Assembly: GCF_965198245.1 (NCBI RefSeq)
Contig: NZ_OZ240249.1
Span: 1,426,001 to 1,490,000 of the forward strand
Source of the DNA: Poriferisodalis sp965198245
Lineage (GTDB): Bacteria; Actinomycetota; Acidimicrobiia; Acidimicrobiales; Poriferisodalaceae
Reading direction: 5' to 3'
DNA: 64,000 bases
In this document: positions 58,288 to 64,000 of the stretch, one piece after another
Position numbering within the stretch: the stretch's first letter is position 1
How the letters are laid out: each line of letters begins with the position of its first letter
Notes under the pieces: generated by a model
The model's input: the letters and a program-made list of their open reading frames with translations, nothing else
What the model was told of the DNA's origin: nothing
Database searches by the model: none
Translations under genes and position numbers: made by a program

Positions 58288-59751
58288 GTGCGCCGCTCGC
58301 AGATCGTCTCGCTCCTTGTCGCGATCCTGATCGGATTTGGCTCGCTCGCGGGCGTGCTGGCTGCTGGCTGGGCACCCGTGCTGGGCGTGCAGCTGCAGGG
58401 GGGCGTCGAGGTGCTGCTGCGCCCGACCTCACCGACCGACGACGAGCAAATGGATCGCGCCATTGAGATCATCCGGTCGCGCGTCGACGCCTTGGGCGTG
58501 GCCGAGCCCGACATCACCCGCCAGGGCGAACAAGTCGTGATTCAGCTGCCCGGCGTCAAGGACAAGCAGCGTGCTGTCGACTTGGTGGGCCAGACAGCGG
58601 AACTCCGGTTCCGTCCCGTGCTGCTGACGTTCAGCCTCTTCGACGAGGCTGAGTTCCGCTCGGCCATCAACTTCGCGGATGCGTACAACGGTGCGATCGA
58701 TCCCGAAGGCGAAGACATCGCCGACGACCCCAACGTCATCGAGATCGAAGAACTCCCGGATTTCACGCTGCCCGAGGACGACGTCGCCGACCGGGCTGTG
58801 GTCCTGCCGGGTCGGGGCGAGCCCGTCGGCTATGTGCTCGGTCCTGCCGAGCTGACCGGTGAAGCCGTTTCCGAGGCCGCGGCAACGTTCAATAACGAGT
58901 GGGTCGTCAATCTGGACCTCACTGACGAGGGTGCGGTTGGGTTCGACGAGATCGCCGCCCGCTATTTCGGCCAGCAGGTGGCGATCGTTCTCGACGGCGT
59001 TGTCGAGTCCGCTCCGGTCATCCGCGCGACCGAGTTCGAGGGCACTGCGGTCATCTCGGGCACGTTCGGCGAGGAGGAGGCGCGCGATCTCGCCGTAGCG
59101 CTGCGATTCGGCGCGTTGCCGGTCGAGTTCGAGCAGGACGATGTACGAACCGTTTCGGCAACCCTCGGCGAGGGAACGCTGCGTGCGGGCGTGATCGCAG
59201 GCATCGTCGGACTGATCCTCGTCGGTCTGTACATGCTGGCGTACTACCGGCTGCTCGGCCTCGTTGCAGTGACCAGCCTGGCCATCAGCGGATCCGTCCT
59301 GTGGTCGCTCATCAGCTGGCTGGGTGAGAGCCGCGGGCTCGCGCTGACGCTGGCTGGGACCACCGGCATCATCGTGTCGATCGGCGTCCAGGTCGACTCG
59401 AACATCGTCTACTACGAGCGGATCAAGGAAGAAGTGCGGCGCGGCCGGGCGGTCCGCTCGGCCGCCGACGCCAGCTTCAAGGGTGCCTTCGCGACCATTG
59501 TCTGGGCGGACATGGCATCGCTGATCGGCGCAGGCGTTCTGTACCAGCTCACCAGCGGTACCGTCCGCGGTTTCGCCCTGTATCTCGGGTTGGCCACGCT
59601 CATCGACTTGGCAGTGTCGTACTTCTTCATGCGGCCGCTGGTGGTACTCGTGGCTCGCAAGCTGGTGAACGAGGAGCCCCGGCGGCTGGGCGTGCTGCCC
59701 GCCGCTGACGACGCCTTCCCGGCGGCCGCGCCGACGGGAGGCACAGCGTGA
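58288..59751 (+). CDS. secD: Protein translocase subunit SecD
   Basis: The product is 487 aa from GTG 58288. With SecF it uses the proton gradient to pull proteins out of SecYEG. The first membrane segment, LGVQLQGGVEVLLRP, the periplasmic P1 domain (about 45-290, with QLPGVKDKQRAVDLVGQTAELRFRPV and YFGQQVAIVLDGVVESAPVI), then five membrane segments with SIGVQVDSNIVYYERIKEEVRRGR are typical. Overlap GTGA with secF. Confidence 0.94.
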   Translation: MRRSQIVSLLVAILIGFGSLAGVLAAGWAPVLGVQLQGGVEVLLRPTSPTDDEQMDRAIEIIRSRVDALGVAEPDITRQGEQVVIQLPGVKDKQRAVDLVGQTAELRFRPVLLTFSLFDEAEFRSAINFADAYNGAIDPEGEDIADDPNVIEIEELPDFTLPEDDVADRAVVLPGRGEPVGYVLGPAELTGEAVSEAAATFNNEWVVNLDLTDEGAVGFDEIAARYFGQQVAIVLDGVVESAPVIRATEFEGTAVISGTFGEEEARDLAVALRFGALPVEFEQDDVRTVSATLGEGTLRAGVIAGIVGLILVGLYMLAYYRLLGLVAVTSLAISGSVLWSLISWLGESRGLALTLAGTTGIIVSIGVQVDSNIVYYERIKEEVRRGRAVRSAADASFKGAFATIVWADMASLIGAGVLYQLTSGTVRGFALYLGLATLIDLAVSYFFMRPLVVLVARKLVNEEPRRLGVLPAADDAFPAAAPTGGTA

Positions 59752-60869
59752 TCGCAACCCTGCGCACCTTCTATCGAGGCGAGAACAGTTGGGACATCTT
59801 GCGTGTGTCACGCAAAGTGCTCATTGGCTCTGCGGTGGCGGTGCTTGTCTGCGCGGTGGCGTTGCTCGTGCGGGGTTTGAACCTCGGCATTGAGTTCGAG
59901 GGCGGCTCTGTGTGGGAGATTCCCGTTCCGGCCGGCGCTGAGAGCACCGAGGGGAGCGACACGGACATCGGATCCGGCGGCGCAGCAGGCGACGGTCCGA
60001 CGACCGATGACGTCGCTGCCGCAGCCGCGGAGGCTGGCGTGCCCGACGCCCGGGTGCAGCTCGTTGTGGTCACCGGTGCCGACGACATCTTCCGGGTACG
60101 CGGCGTGCTCGGACCCGATGCATCGGCCGTTGAGGTTGCCGCGACGCTGGCTGACGCCGTCGGCGTCGACGCGGAGAGCCTGTCGACCCGGCAGGTCAGC
60201 CCGTCCTTCGGCGACGAGGTCGCCGGCAAGGCCCGCCGGGCGCTCGTGGTGTTCTTCGTGCTGATCGCGCTGTATCTGTGGTTCCGTTTCGAGTGGAAGA
60301 TGTCGGTCGGAGCGCTGATTGCGGTGGCGCACGACATTGTGCTGACCGTGGGTGCCTACGCGCTCTTCGGGTTTGAGGTGACGCCGGCCACCGTGGTGGC
60401 ATTCCTCACGATCATGGGGTATTCGCTTTATGACACCATTGTCGTATTCGACCGGGTGAAGTCCAACGAGCGCTCATTGCCGGCGCGCAGCCATTTCACG
60501 TATCACGCGCTCGCGAACGTGTCGCTCAACCAGGTGCTGACGCGATCGGTCAACACGTCGATTACCTCGGTGCTGCCGGTGGTGTCGCTGCTGGTGGTCG
60601 GCGCCGGATTCCTCGGTGCGGGCACCCTGTCGGAGTTCGCGACCGCACTGCTGATCGGCCTTCTCGTCGGCTCGTACAGCTCCATATTCGTGGCAATGCC
60701 GACGGTTGCCTTGCTCAAGAGCTACGAGCCGGGATGGGCGGCCGCCCAAGTGGCAGCCGAAGCCGCCGGCCGCCACGACTCGATGGAAGCCGCCGCGCAG
60801 GCGCTTGCCGCAGAGAGCTACACGCGAACCGCACCGCCCCGTCCACGCAAGCTGGGCCGCCGCCGCTAG
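59748..60869 (+). CDS. secF: Protein translocase subunit SecF
   Basis: The product is 373 aa from GTG 59748. Six membrane segments; LGIEFEGGSVWEI follows the first, and VAFLTIMGYSLYDTIVVFDRVKSN and RSVNTSITSVLPV are the conserved core. An unconserved Gly/Ser/Asp insert of about 25 residues lies after the first segment. The last about 54 residues (from ALLKSYEPGW to KLGRRR) form a cytoplasmic basic tail. This tail, and not the core, is duplicated three more times downstream, between toxin-antitoxin modules. Confidence 0.94.
   Translation: MIATLRTFYRGENSWDILRVSRKVLIGSAVAVLVCAVALLVRGLNLGIEFEGGSVWEIPVPAGAESTEGSDTDIGSGGAAGDGPTTDDVAAAAAEAGVPDARVQLVVVTGADDIFRVRGVLGPDASAVEVAATLADAVGVDAESLSTRQVSPSFGDEVAGKARRALVVFFVLIALYLWFRFEWKMSVGALIAVAHDIVLTVGAYALFGFEVTPATVVAFLTIMGYSLYDTIVVFDRVKSNERSLPARSHFTYHALANVSLNQVLTRSVNTSITSVLPVVSLLVVGAGFLGAGTLSEFATALLIGLLVGSYSSIFVAMPTVALLKSYEPGWAAAQVAAEAAGRHDSMEAAAQALAAESYTRTAPPRPRKLGRRR
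60708..60869 (+). repeat. secF tail, copy 1 (in the gene)
   Basis: This is the reference copy: the last 162 bp of secF, from ALLKSYEP to the stop. The near-identical copy 3 starts and ends at the same points. The next toxin gene, on the opposite strand, ends 4 bp after this stop. Confidence 0.9.
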
Positions 60870-60872
60870 GCC

Positions 60873-61316
60873 CTATTGGCCGGAGGTCCAGTACTGCTGT
60901 AACCGTTCGATTGCCGTCTCTGCGGTCATTTCGGCGATCTGGCTCTCCGAGAGGCCGACTCGTCGCTTGAGCAGGTACAGCACTTCAGTGGGGATAGAGC
61001 GTTCAGGGGCGGCGGGCAGGCTTCGCTGCGGCGCGATGCCATCGTCGACGCACTTCCAGAACTCGTCGGGGCTCACCTTGAGCTGGTCCCGGGGGATGTG
61101 CGACCAGAGCCCGCTGCCATAGACCGTGCGGTCTGGCGGCCGCGAGATGCGGGTTCGCAGCACATCTCCGCTGCGCAGCTCTAGCTCATAAGTCTCGTGG
61201 TGGGTGCTGCGTATTCCGGTGGCCGACCGAACCAGTCGCCAGCCCTCGACCTCGCAGAAGCGGCAGTGGTCCTCGCGACGGGCTGCCGGGAAGCTCACCG
61301 GCCGCCGCGAACCCAT
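60873..61316 (-). CDS. Toxin, cytotoxic translational repressor-like
   Basis: The product is 147 aa from ATG 61316; it overlaps the antitoxin end by 22 bp, and the longer frame to 61511 lies inside the antitoxin. DHCRFCEVEGWRLVRSA, HHETYELELRSGDVLRTRISRPPDRTVYGSGLWSHIPRDQLKVSPDEFWKCV and EVLYLLKRRVGLSESQIAEM match an actinobacterial family often labelled 'cytotoxic translational repressor of toxin-antitoxin stability system' (recalled, not searched). It may act on mRNA or the ribosome. It lies between secF tail copies 1 and 2. Confidence 0.75.
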   Translation of the reverse strand: MGSRRPVSFPAARREDHCRFCEVEGWRLVRSATGIRSTHHETYELELRSGDVLRTRISRPPDRTVYGSGLWSHIPRDQLKVSPDEFWKCVDDGIAPQRSLPAAPERSIPTEVLYLLKRRVGLSESQIAEMTAETAIERLQQYWTSGQ

Positions 61317-61702
61317 GCGGCTAGGTCGGCATCCGAGCTCAGCGACACGAAGTGCACCAGCGGCCAATGCCGCGCGTGGTTCGGTGCGAATCTCAGTCGC
61401 TCGACCCAGTCCTGCGCATATTCCCGCAAGGCGACCACGAACTCCTCGGTGGCATCGTCCAGGTCGGCACCATCTGCGGCGATGGGAGCGTCGGGCAGGA
61501 ACACTGACCACCCGCCTGCTTCAGCGATGGCTTCGGGACGGCGCAGTCTCGGCGAGTCCGCCAAGAGCTCGTGCAGCCGCGCCAGATCCAGCAAGACGAA
61601 ACGGTGACCGTGGCGCTCGACGCCGATCGGCACGCCCCCGTCCGCTGTGTCGAGCACCTCTCTGAGCCGGTTGCGGGTATCGGTATAGGAGAGGAATGTC
61701 AT
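61295..61702 (-). CDS. Phd/YefM-like antitoxin
   Basis: The product is 135 aa from ATG 61702. The N-terminus MTFLSYTDTRNRLREVLDTADGGVPIGVERHGHRFVLLDLARLHELL is the Phd/YefM DNA-binding pattern (start on a strand, helix with R-N-R-L, then strand V-E-R-x-G). The C-terminal half would bind the toxin and is longer than in typical Phd proteins. It is first in the operon, overlapping the toxin. Palindromes upstream (61748-61773) fit autoregulation. Confidence 0.8.
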   Translation of the reverse strand: MTFLSYTDTRNRLREVLDTADGGVPIGVERHGHRFVLLDLARLHELLADSPRLRRPEAIAEAGGWSVFLPDAPIAADGADLDDATEEFVVALREYAQDWVERLRFAPNHARHWPLVHFVSLSSDADLAAWVRGGR

Positions 61703-61747
61703 TGGTGTGTTCCCGGGCCTCCACACGATTCGTGCGATACGCAGTTT

Positions 61748-61773
61748 GCGTACGTCAAGTACTTAAAGTACGC
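61748..61773 (-). promoter_or_regulatory. Nested palindromes upstream of the Phd-like antitoxin
   Basis: GTACTT-A-AAGTAC (61759-61771) lies within a wider GCGTAC (61748-61753) / GTACGC (61768-61773) pair. The stretch is AT-richer than its surroundings and about 45-70 bp before ATG 61702. It is a likely operator for the antitoxin. No convincing -10/-35 pair was found. Confidence 0.5.
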
Positions 61774-61817
61774 GACAACCTATCAGCCCTGGCAGGCGTG
61801 GACGAACAGCTCCCAGT

Positions 61818-61878
61818 CAGGCGCTTGCCGCAGAGAGCTACACGCGCACCGCCCCGCCCCGCCCACGCAAGTTGGGCC
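61818..61878 (+). repeat. secF tail, copy 2 (truncated)
   Basis: These 61 bp match 60798-60858 with 4 mismatches by eye, from (C)AGGCGCTTGCCGCAGAGAG to GGGCC. The secF stop and the last few codons are missing; the reading frame runs on into an unrelated hydrophobic sequence. It lies just upstream of the first toxin-antitoxin module's promoter. Confidence 0.88.
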
Positions 61879-62204
61879 TCACTTTGGCATTCGTGGCAGC
61901 CAGCTTCTGGCTTGGCAGCCGAGTTGAGGTCGGGATTCCCGACACCGGTCGTGAGGTCGACTTCAACACGCTCGGCTACATCGTTGGCTGCTTCGTCAAC
62001 ATCGGGGTGCTGTACCGATTCCTCAAGGCCGACGGCAAAGCTCGTGCCACTCGACGGTACTCAGAATGGCGCTTATGCGGGGCGACGAAGACCGTGCCGA
62101 CGACGGTGCACGCCAACGCCGTGATGGCCTTGGCGCTGCAGCGGCGATGTCCAGGATCTCGAAAGCCGAGTGCGGGACCTCGAACAGGGAAGCGTCAGCG
62201 TTGA
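61872..62204 (+). pseudogene. Membrane-protein remnant fused to secF tail copy 2
   Basis: In the secF frame the copy continues as LTLAFVAASFWLGSRVEVG and FNTLGYIVGCFVNIGVLYRFL, i.e. two membrane-like segments, then loses any clear protein character at about 62070. A coiled-coil-like segment (DLESRVRDLEQG, near 62150-62190) is readable in another frame, which suggests a frameshift. There is no good start codon or ribosome binding site. It is probably a decayed gene piece joined to the tail copy. Confidence 0.45.
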
Positions 62205-62536
62205 GGCCGTACAGGTTCTTCGCCGAGGGACCGCACGAGCTCAGGGATGCTGGTCCGGAGTGTCTCCCAGACGATCTCTGGTTCAATGTTGTGATACTCG
62301 TGGGCGATGAAGTTCCGCATGCCCCGGATGTCGTCCCAGGGAATGTCGGGGTAGCTGGCGGTAGTGGTATCAGAGAGGCGCGATGCCGCCGCCCCGATGA
62401 TGCTGATCATCTGTGCCGCGACGGGCATGTTCTTCCAGTCGTCGTAGAAAGCTGAGCGGCTCTCTGCGGTAATGCGTGCGGCCATCTCGGCTGCTTCGAT
62501 GATGTCCTGAATTCGGGCTTCGTCGCCCCGTGTCAC
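62195..62536 (-). CDS. hepT: HepT-like HEPN toxin
   Basis: The product is 113 aa from GTG 62536, overlapping the mntA stop in GTGA. The HEPN RNase motif R-x4-H-x-Y is present in MRNFIAHEYHNIEPEIVW. ISIIGAAASRLSD and a helical build match HepT (formerly DUF86). HepT cuts RNA and is silenced by AMP-type modification of the motif Tyr by MntA. It lies between secF tail copies 2 and 3. Confidence 0.88.
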   Translation of the reverse strand: MTRGDEARIQDIIEAAEMAARITAESRSAFYDDWKNMPVAAQMISIIGAAASRLSDTTTASYPDIPWDDIRGMRNFIAHEYHNIEPEIVWETLRTSIPELVRSLGEEPVRPQR

Positions 62537-62823
62537 AGCGATATCGCATCACGGAGCATCGAGGTGTAGGGGGGCTCGAGCGCTTTCGCTGACGACACAT
62601 CGACATCACAGCCCAGTAGCTCTCTGAGCTCACGCTGCAGAGCAGCTACATCAAGCAGGGTTGTCCCGGGGTCGAATGTGCATACGAAGTCGCAGTCGCT
62701 TTCGTCGTGGTCGGTGCCACGGGCTACGGAACCGGCCAACGCGATCGACGACGCGTTGTGCCTGCGAGCAGCGTCGAGGATCGCGTTGCGGTGGCGTGCG
62801 AGGATCTCGTCGCGGCGGGACAT
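62533..62823 (-). CDS. mntA: MntA-like nucleotidyltransferase antitoxin
   Basis: The product is 96 aa from ATG 62823. The minimal nucleotidyltransferase motif is ALAGSVARGTDHDESDCDFVCTF (G-S-x10-D-x-D). ILDAARRHNASSI upstream and VDVSSAKAL downstream match the MNT/DUF4433-free minimal fold. It modifies and inactivates the HepT toxin in its operon. TACGAT (62835-62830) lies 6 nt upstream of the ATG, a leaderless arrangement; the TTG at 62844 is less likely. Confidence 0.87.
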   Translation of the reverse strand: MSRRDEILARHRNAILDAARRHNASSIALAGSVARGTDHDESDCDFVCTFDPGTTLLDVAALQRELRELLGCDVDVSSAKALEPPYTSMLRDAISL

Positions 62824-62829
62824 GCCGTC

Positions 62830-62835
62830 ATCGTA
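62830..62835 (-). promoter_or_regulatory. Leaderless-type -10 box of mntA-hepT
   Basis: TACGAT on the minus strand, 6 nt before ATG 62823. The 62836-63021 stretch beyond it shows no recognisable gene. Confidence 0.45.
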
Positions 62836-63021
62836 CCCAATCAATTGTGGGTGTCTTCGGCGAGGTGCGGCATCGAACTTGTGGAGCCGCGACCGAGCTG
62901 CGGGGCATGTTCGGAAGGCGACGAACGTGCCCCAAGGGACGGCGGGAGAGCGGGTCTGCAGGGTGGGAATGCGACTGTGCTGGGGCTCTGTTGGTCAGCG
63001 GTAGTCGGTGCGCTGGCGGCA

Positions 63022-63183
63022 GCCTTGCTCAAGAGCTACGAGCCGGGATGGGCGGCCGCCCAAGTGGCAGCCGAAGCCGCCGGCCGCCACGACTCGATGG
63101 AAGCTGCCGCGCAGGCGCTTGCCGCAGAGAGCTACACGCGCACCGCACTGCCCCGTCCACGCAAGCTGGGCCGCCGCCGCTAG
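63022..63183 (+). repeat. secF tail, copy 3 (full length)
   Basis: These 162 bp match 60708-60869 with 3 mismatches by eye and include the stop. They encode ALLKSYEPGWAAAQVAAEAA and the rest of the tail, ending in RKLGRRR. There is no core or start codon. The stop TAG (63181-63183) overlaps the stop of hicB on the other strand (CTAG). Confidence 0.95.
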
Positions 63184-63596
63184 GCCGCGTTGGTTGCCTC
63201 CACGCTGAGGCGACAGCCGATTGCCCTGAGCGCCGCGTCCATCTGGTCCAACCGGGAGTGATGGTTGACGTCCAAGACTCGATCGACCTGTGGCATGTGC
63301 CAGCCGAGGCGGCGAGCGAGTTCGGCCTTGCCGATGCCCTGAGCCCGCATGCCTTGGTACAGCAGCACCTTGACCGCTGTGAGAGTCGGCAAGGCTGCGA
63401 GGGATTGCCCTGCCGATGGCGCCGGAATGTCCTCTCGATGATGAATCCGCGCAGCGATTGCTTCATCGAGGGCATCCGAGGCTCGGGCGATTGCTTCTGC
63501 GCGATCGTCGCCGAACGTGCTCAGCTCGGGAAAGTCGGGGGAGGTCACCAGCACGGTGCCGTCGTCGTCTGTCAATTCGATCGGATATGCGAGCAT
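63180..63596 (-). CDS. hicB: HicB-like antitoxin
   Basis: The product is 138 aa. ATG 63596 overlaps the hicA stop (TGATG). The N-terminal partly degraded RNase H-like fold is MLAYPIELTDDDGTVLVTSPDFPELSTFGDDRAEAIARASDALDEAI; a helix-turn-helix at the C-terminus has GIGKAELARRLGWHMPQVDRVLDVNHHSRLDQMDAAL. HicB neutralises HicA and represses the operon. The stop shares CTAG with secF tail copy 3. Confidence 0.9.
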   Translation of the reverse strand: MLAYPIELTDDDGTVLVTSPDFPELSTFGDDRAEAIARASDALDEAIAARIHHREDIPAPSAGQSLAALPTLTAVKVLLYQGMRAQGIGKAELARRLGWHMPQVDRVLDVNHHSRLDQMDAALRAIGCRLSVEATNAA

Positions 63597-63784
63597 CAGT
63601 TCAATCCCAGGTCCTTCTTGATCTTGGCGACAAGTCCGCGTCCCAGTTCCTTGCGTCCGCCATGCATCGGCAACTGGCTCGTGCGATCCCCACGTCTCAC
63701 GGTGAGGTGCCCGCTGCCTCCCTTGTGGGTCTCGAAGGTGCAGCCCTGCCGCTTCAGCCAGCGCCGCAACTCGCCTGCATTCAC
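63596..63784 (-). CDS. hicA: HicA-like mRNA interferase toxin
   Basis: The product is 62 aa from GTG 63784. NAGELRRWLKRQGCTFETHKGGSGHLTVRRGDRTSQLPMHGGRKELGRGLVAKIKKDLGL has the double-stranded-RNA-binding-like fold and the catalytic His in GSGHLTV. The gene order hicA then hicB with 1-bp overlap is typical. TAACAT lies 6 nt upstream of the start. It lies between secF tail copies 3 and 4. Confidence 0.92.
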   Translation of the reverse strand: MNAGELRRWLKRQGCTFETHKGGSGHLTVRRGDRTSQLPMHGGRKELGRGLVAKIKKDLGLN

Positions 63785-63790
63785 TCACGC

Positions 63791-63812
63791 ATGTTACACA
63801 ACACATGTGTTG
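63791..63812 (-). promoter_or_regulatory. hicAB promoter and palindromic operator
   Basis: On the minus strand TAACAT (63796-63791) is the -10 box, 6 nt before GTG 63784. The perfect 14-bp palindrome CAACACATGTGTTG (63799-63812) lies directly upstream, where a repressor such as HicB would block RNA polymerase. Confidence 0.6.
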
Positions 63813-63889
63813 CGCGAGCGTTTCGTCGAGGTGAGTCGCTGCCAGTGCGAGGGAATAGGGACGTCTCGCAGGAAGCCGTCTGCGTCGAG

Positions 63890-64000
63890 GTGGCGATGCC
63901 CGCAGTCGCGTGGCTGAAGCGATTCGAGCCCCAGTGGGCTGCCGCCCAGACCGCGACCGAGGCCGCCGGCCGCCACGACTCGATGGAAGCTGCCGCGCAG
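63890..64000 (+). repeat. secF tail, copy 4 (diverged, runs off the window)
   Basis: The frame reads VAMPAVAWLKRFEPQWAAAQ and continues TATEAAGRHDSMEAAAQ. It aligns residue for residue with 60690-60800 of secF (VAMPTVALLKSYEPGWAAAQ...), but with many more changes in its first half than copies 2 and 3. It looks like the tail of a different secF allele. The window ends inside it, so its end and any further modules are not visible. Confidence 0.85.

Noticed and set aside
62066..62455. Plus-strand 129-codon frame opposite hepT
   Set aside because: It is antisense to a gene with a complete HEPN motif and has no recognisable domain.
60870..64000. Integrase or transposase explaining the tail copies
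   Set aside because: I checked both strands of the cluster for long frames with recombinase motifs and saw none. The mechanism therefore remains unassigned.

Overview
The window is high-GC DNA from an actinobacterium, most plausibly a member of the class Acidimicrobiia. This is inferred from gene content and is not a database result. Supporting markers are mycothiol ligase (mshC), a phosphatidylinositol mannoside cluster in the order pgsA - acyltransferase - pimA, an F420-dependent oxidoreductase, an InhA-type enoyl-ACP reductase, class I lysyl-tRNA synthetase and two DUF222/13E12-type HNH proteins. The run pgsA-patA-pimA ... pdxS-pdxT-yebC-ruvCAB ... yajC-secD-secF follows the order known from Mycobacterium. 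Many genes start 6-8 nt after a TANNNT -10 box and have no Shine-Dalgarno sequence, which suggests leaderless mRNAs.

Layout. 1-2.9 kb: two nucleotidyltransferase-type (AbiE-like) toxin modules and a duplicated gene tail. 3.0-11.9 kb: three large secreted modular proteins that share domains; the first two are divergent across a promoter region with a 13-C tract. 12.2-13.7 kb: the first HNH/DUF222 gene. 14-30 kb: metabolic genes (CoA transferase, phosphofructokinase, a TPP riboswitch with thiBP, acetoacetyl-CoA synthetase, coaE, thioesterases, a HAD phosphatase, an acyl-CoA dehydrogenase). 30-37.6 kb: an ABC exporter pair with a third ATPase, then two CorC/HlyC-like membrane proteins. 37.6-43.2 kb: lysS, the second HNH gene, fabI/inhA and an F420 oxidoreductase. 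43.3-48.9 kb: mshC and the PI/PIM lipid operon, ending in an M48-like protein without its zinc motif. 49-50 kb: another nucleotidyltransferase toxin pair. 50.2-60.9 kb: housekeeping run pdxST, yebC, ruvCAB, queA-tgt, yajC-secDF. 60.9-64 kb: three different toxin-antitoxin pairs in a row (Phd-like/translational repressor, MntA/HepT, HicAB).

The most striking structure is at the right end. The 3' end of secF is present four times (60708-60869, 61818-61878, 63022-63183 and 63890 to the window edge), and one toxin-antitoxin module sits in each interval. At the left end an AbiE-type module lies between two copies of the 3' end of the large beta-propeller-like gene (971-1243 and 3016-3288). Together they suggest that toxin-antitoxin cassettes accumulate at gene 3' ends, with a copy of the gene tail next to each cassette so that the host gene stays intact. 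No recombinase is encoded in the window, so the mechanism is open.

Other oddities are a pdxT with no ATG/GTG/TTG start, a Tgt without its zinc cysteines, a PgsA with an altered CDP-alcohol motif, and several tandem repeats that fall on gene starts (coaE, the PatA-like gene) or on a gene end (25.87 kb).
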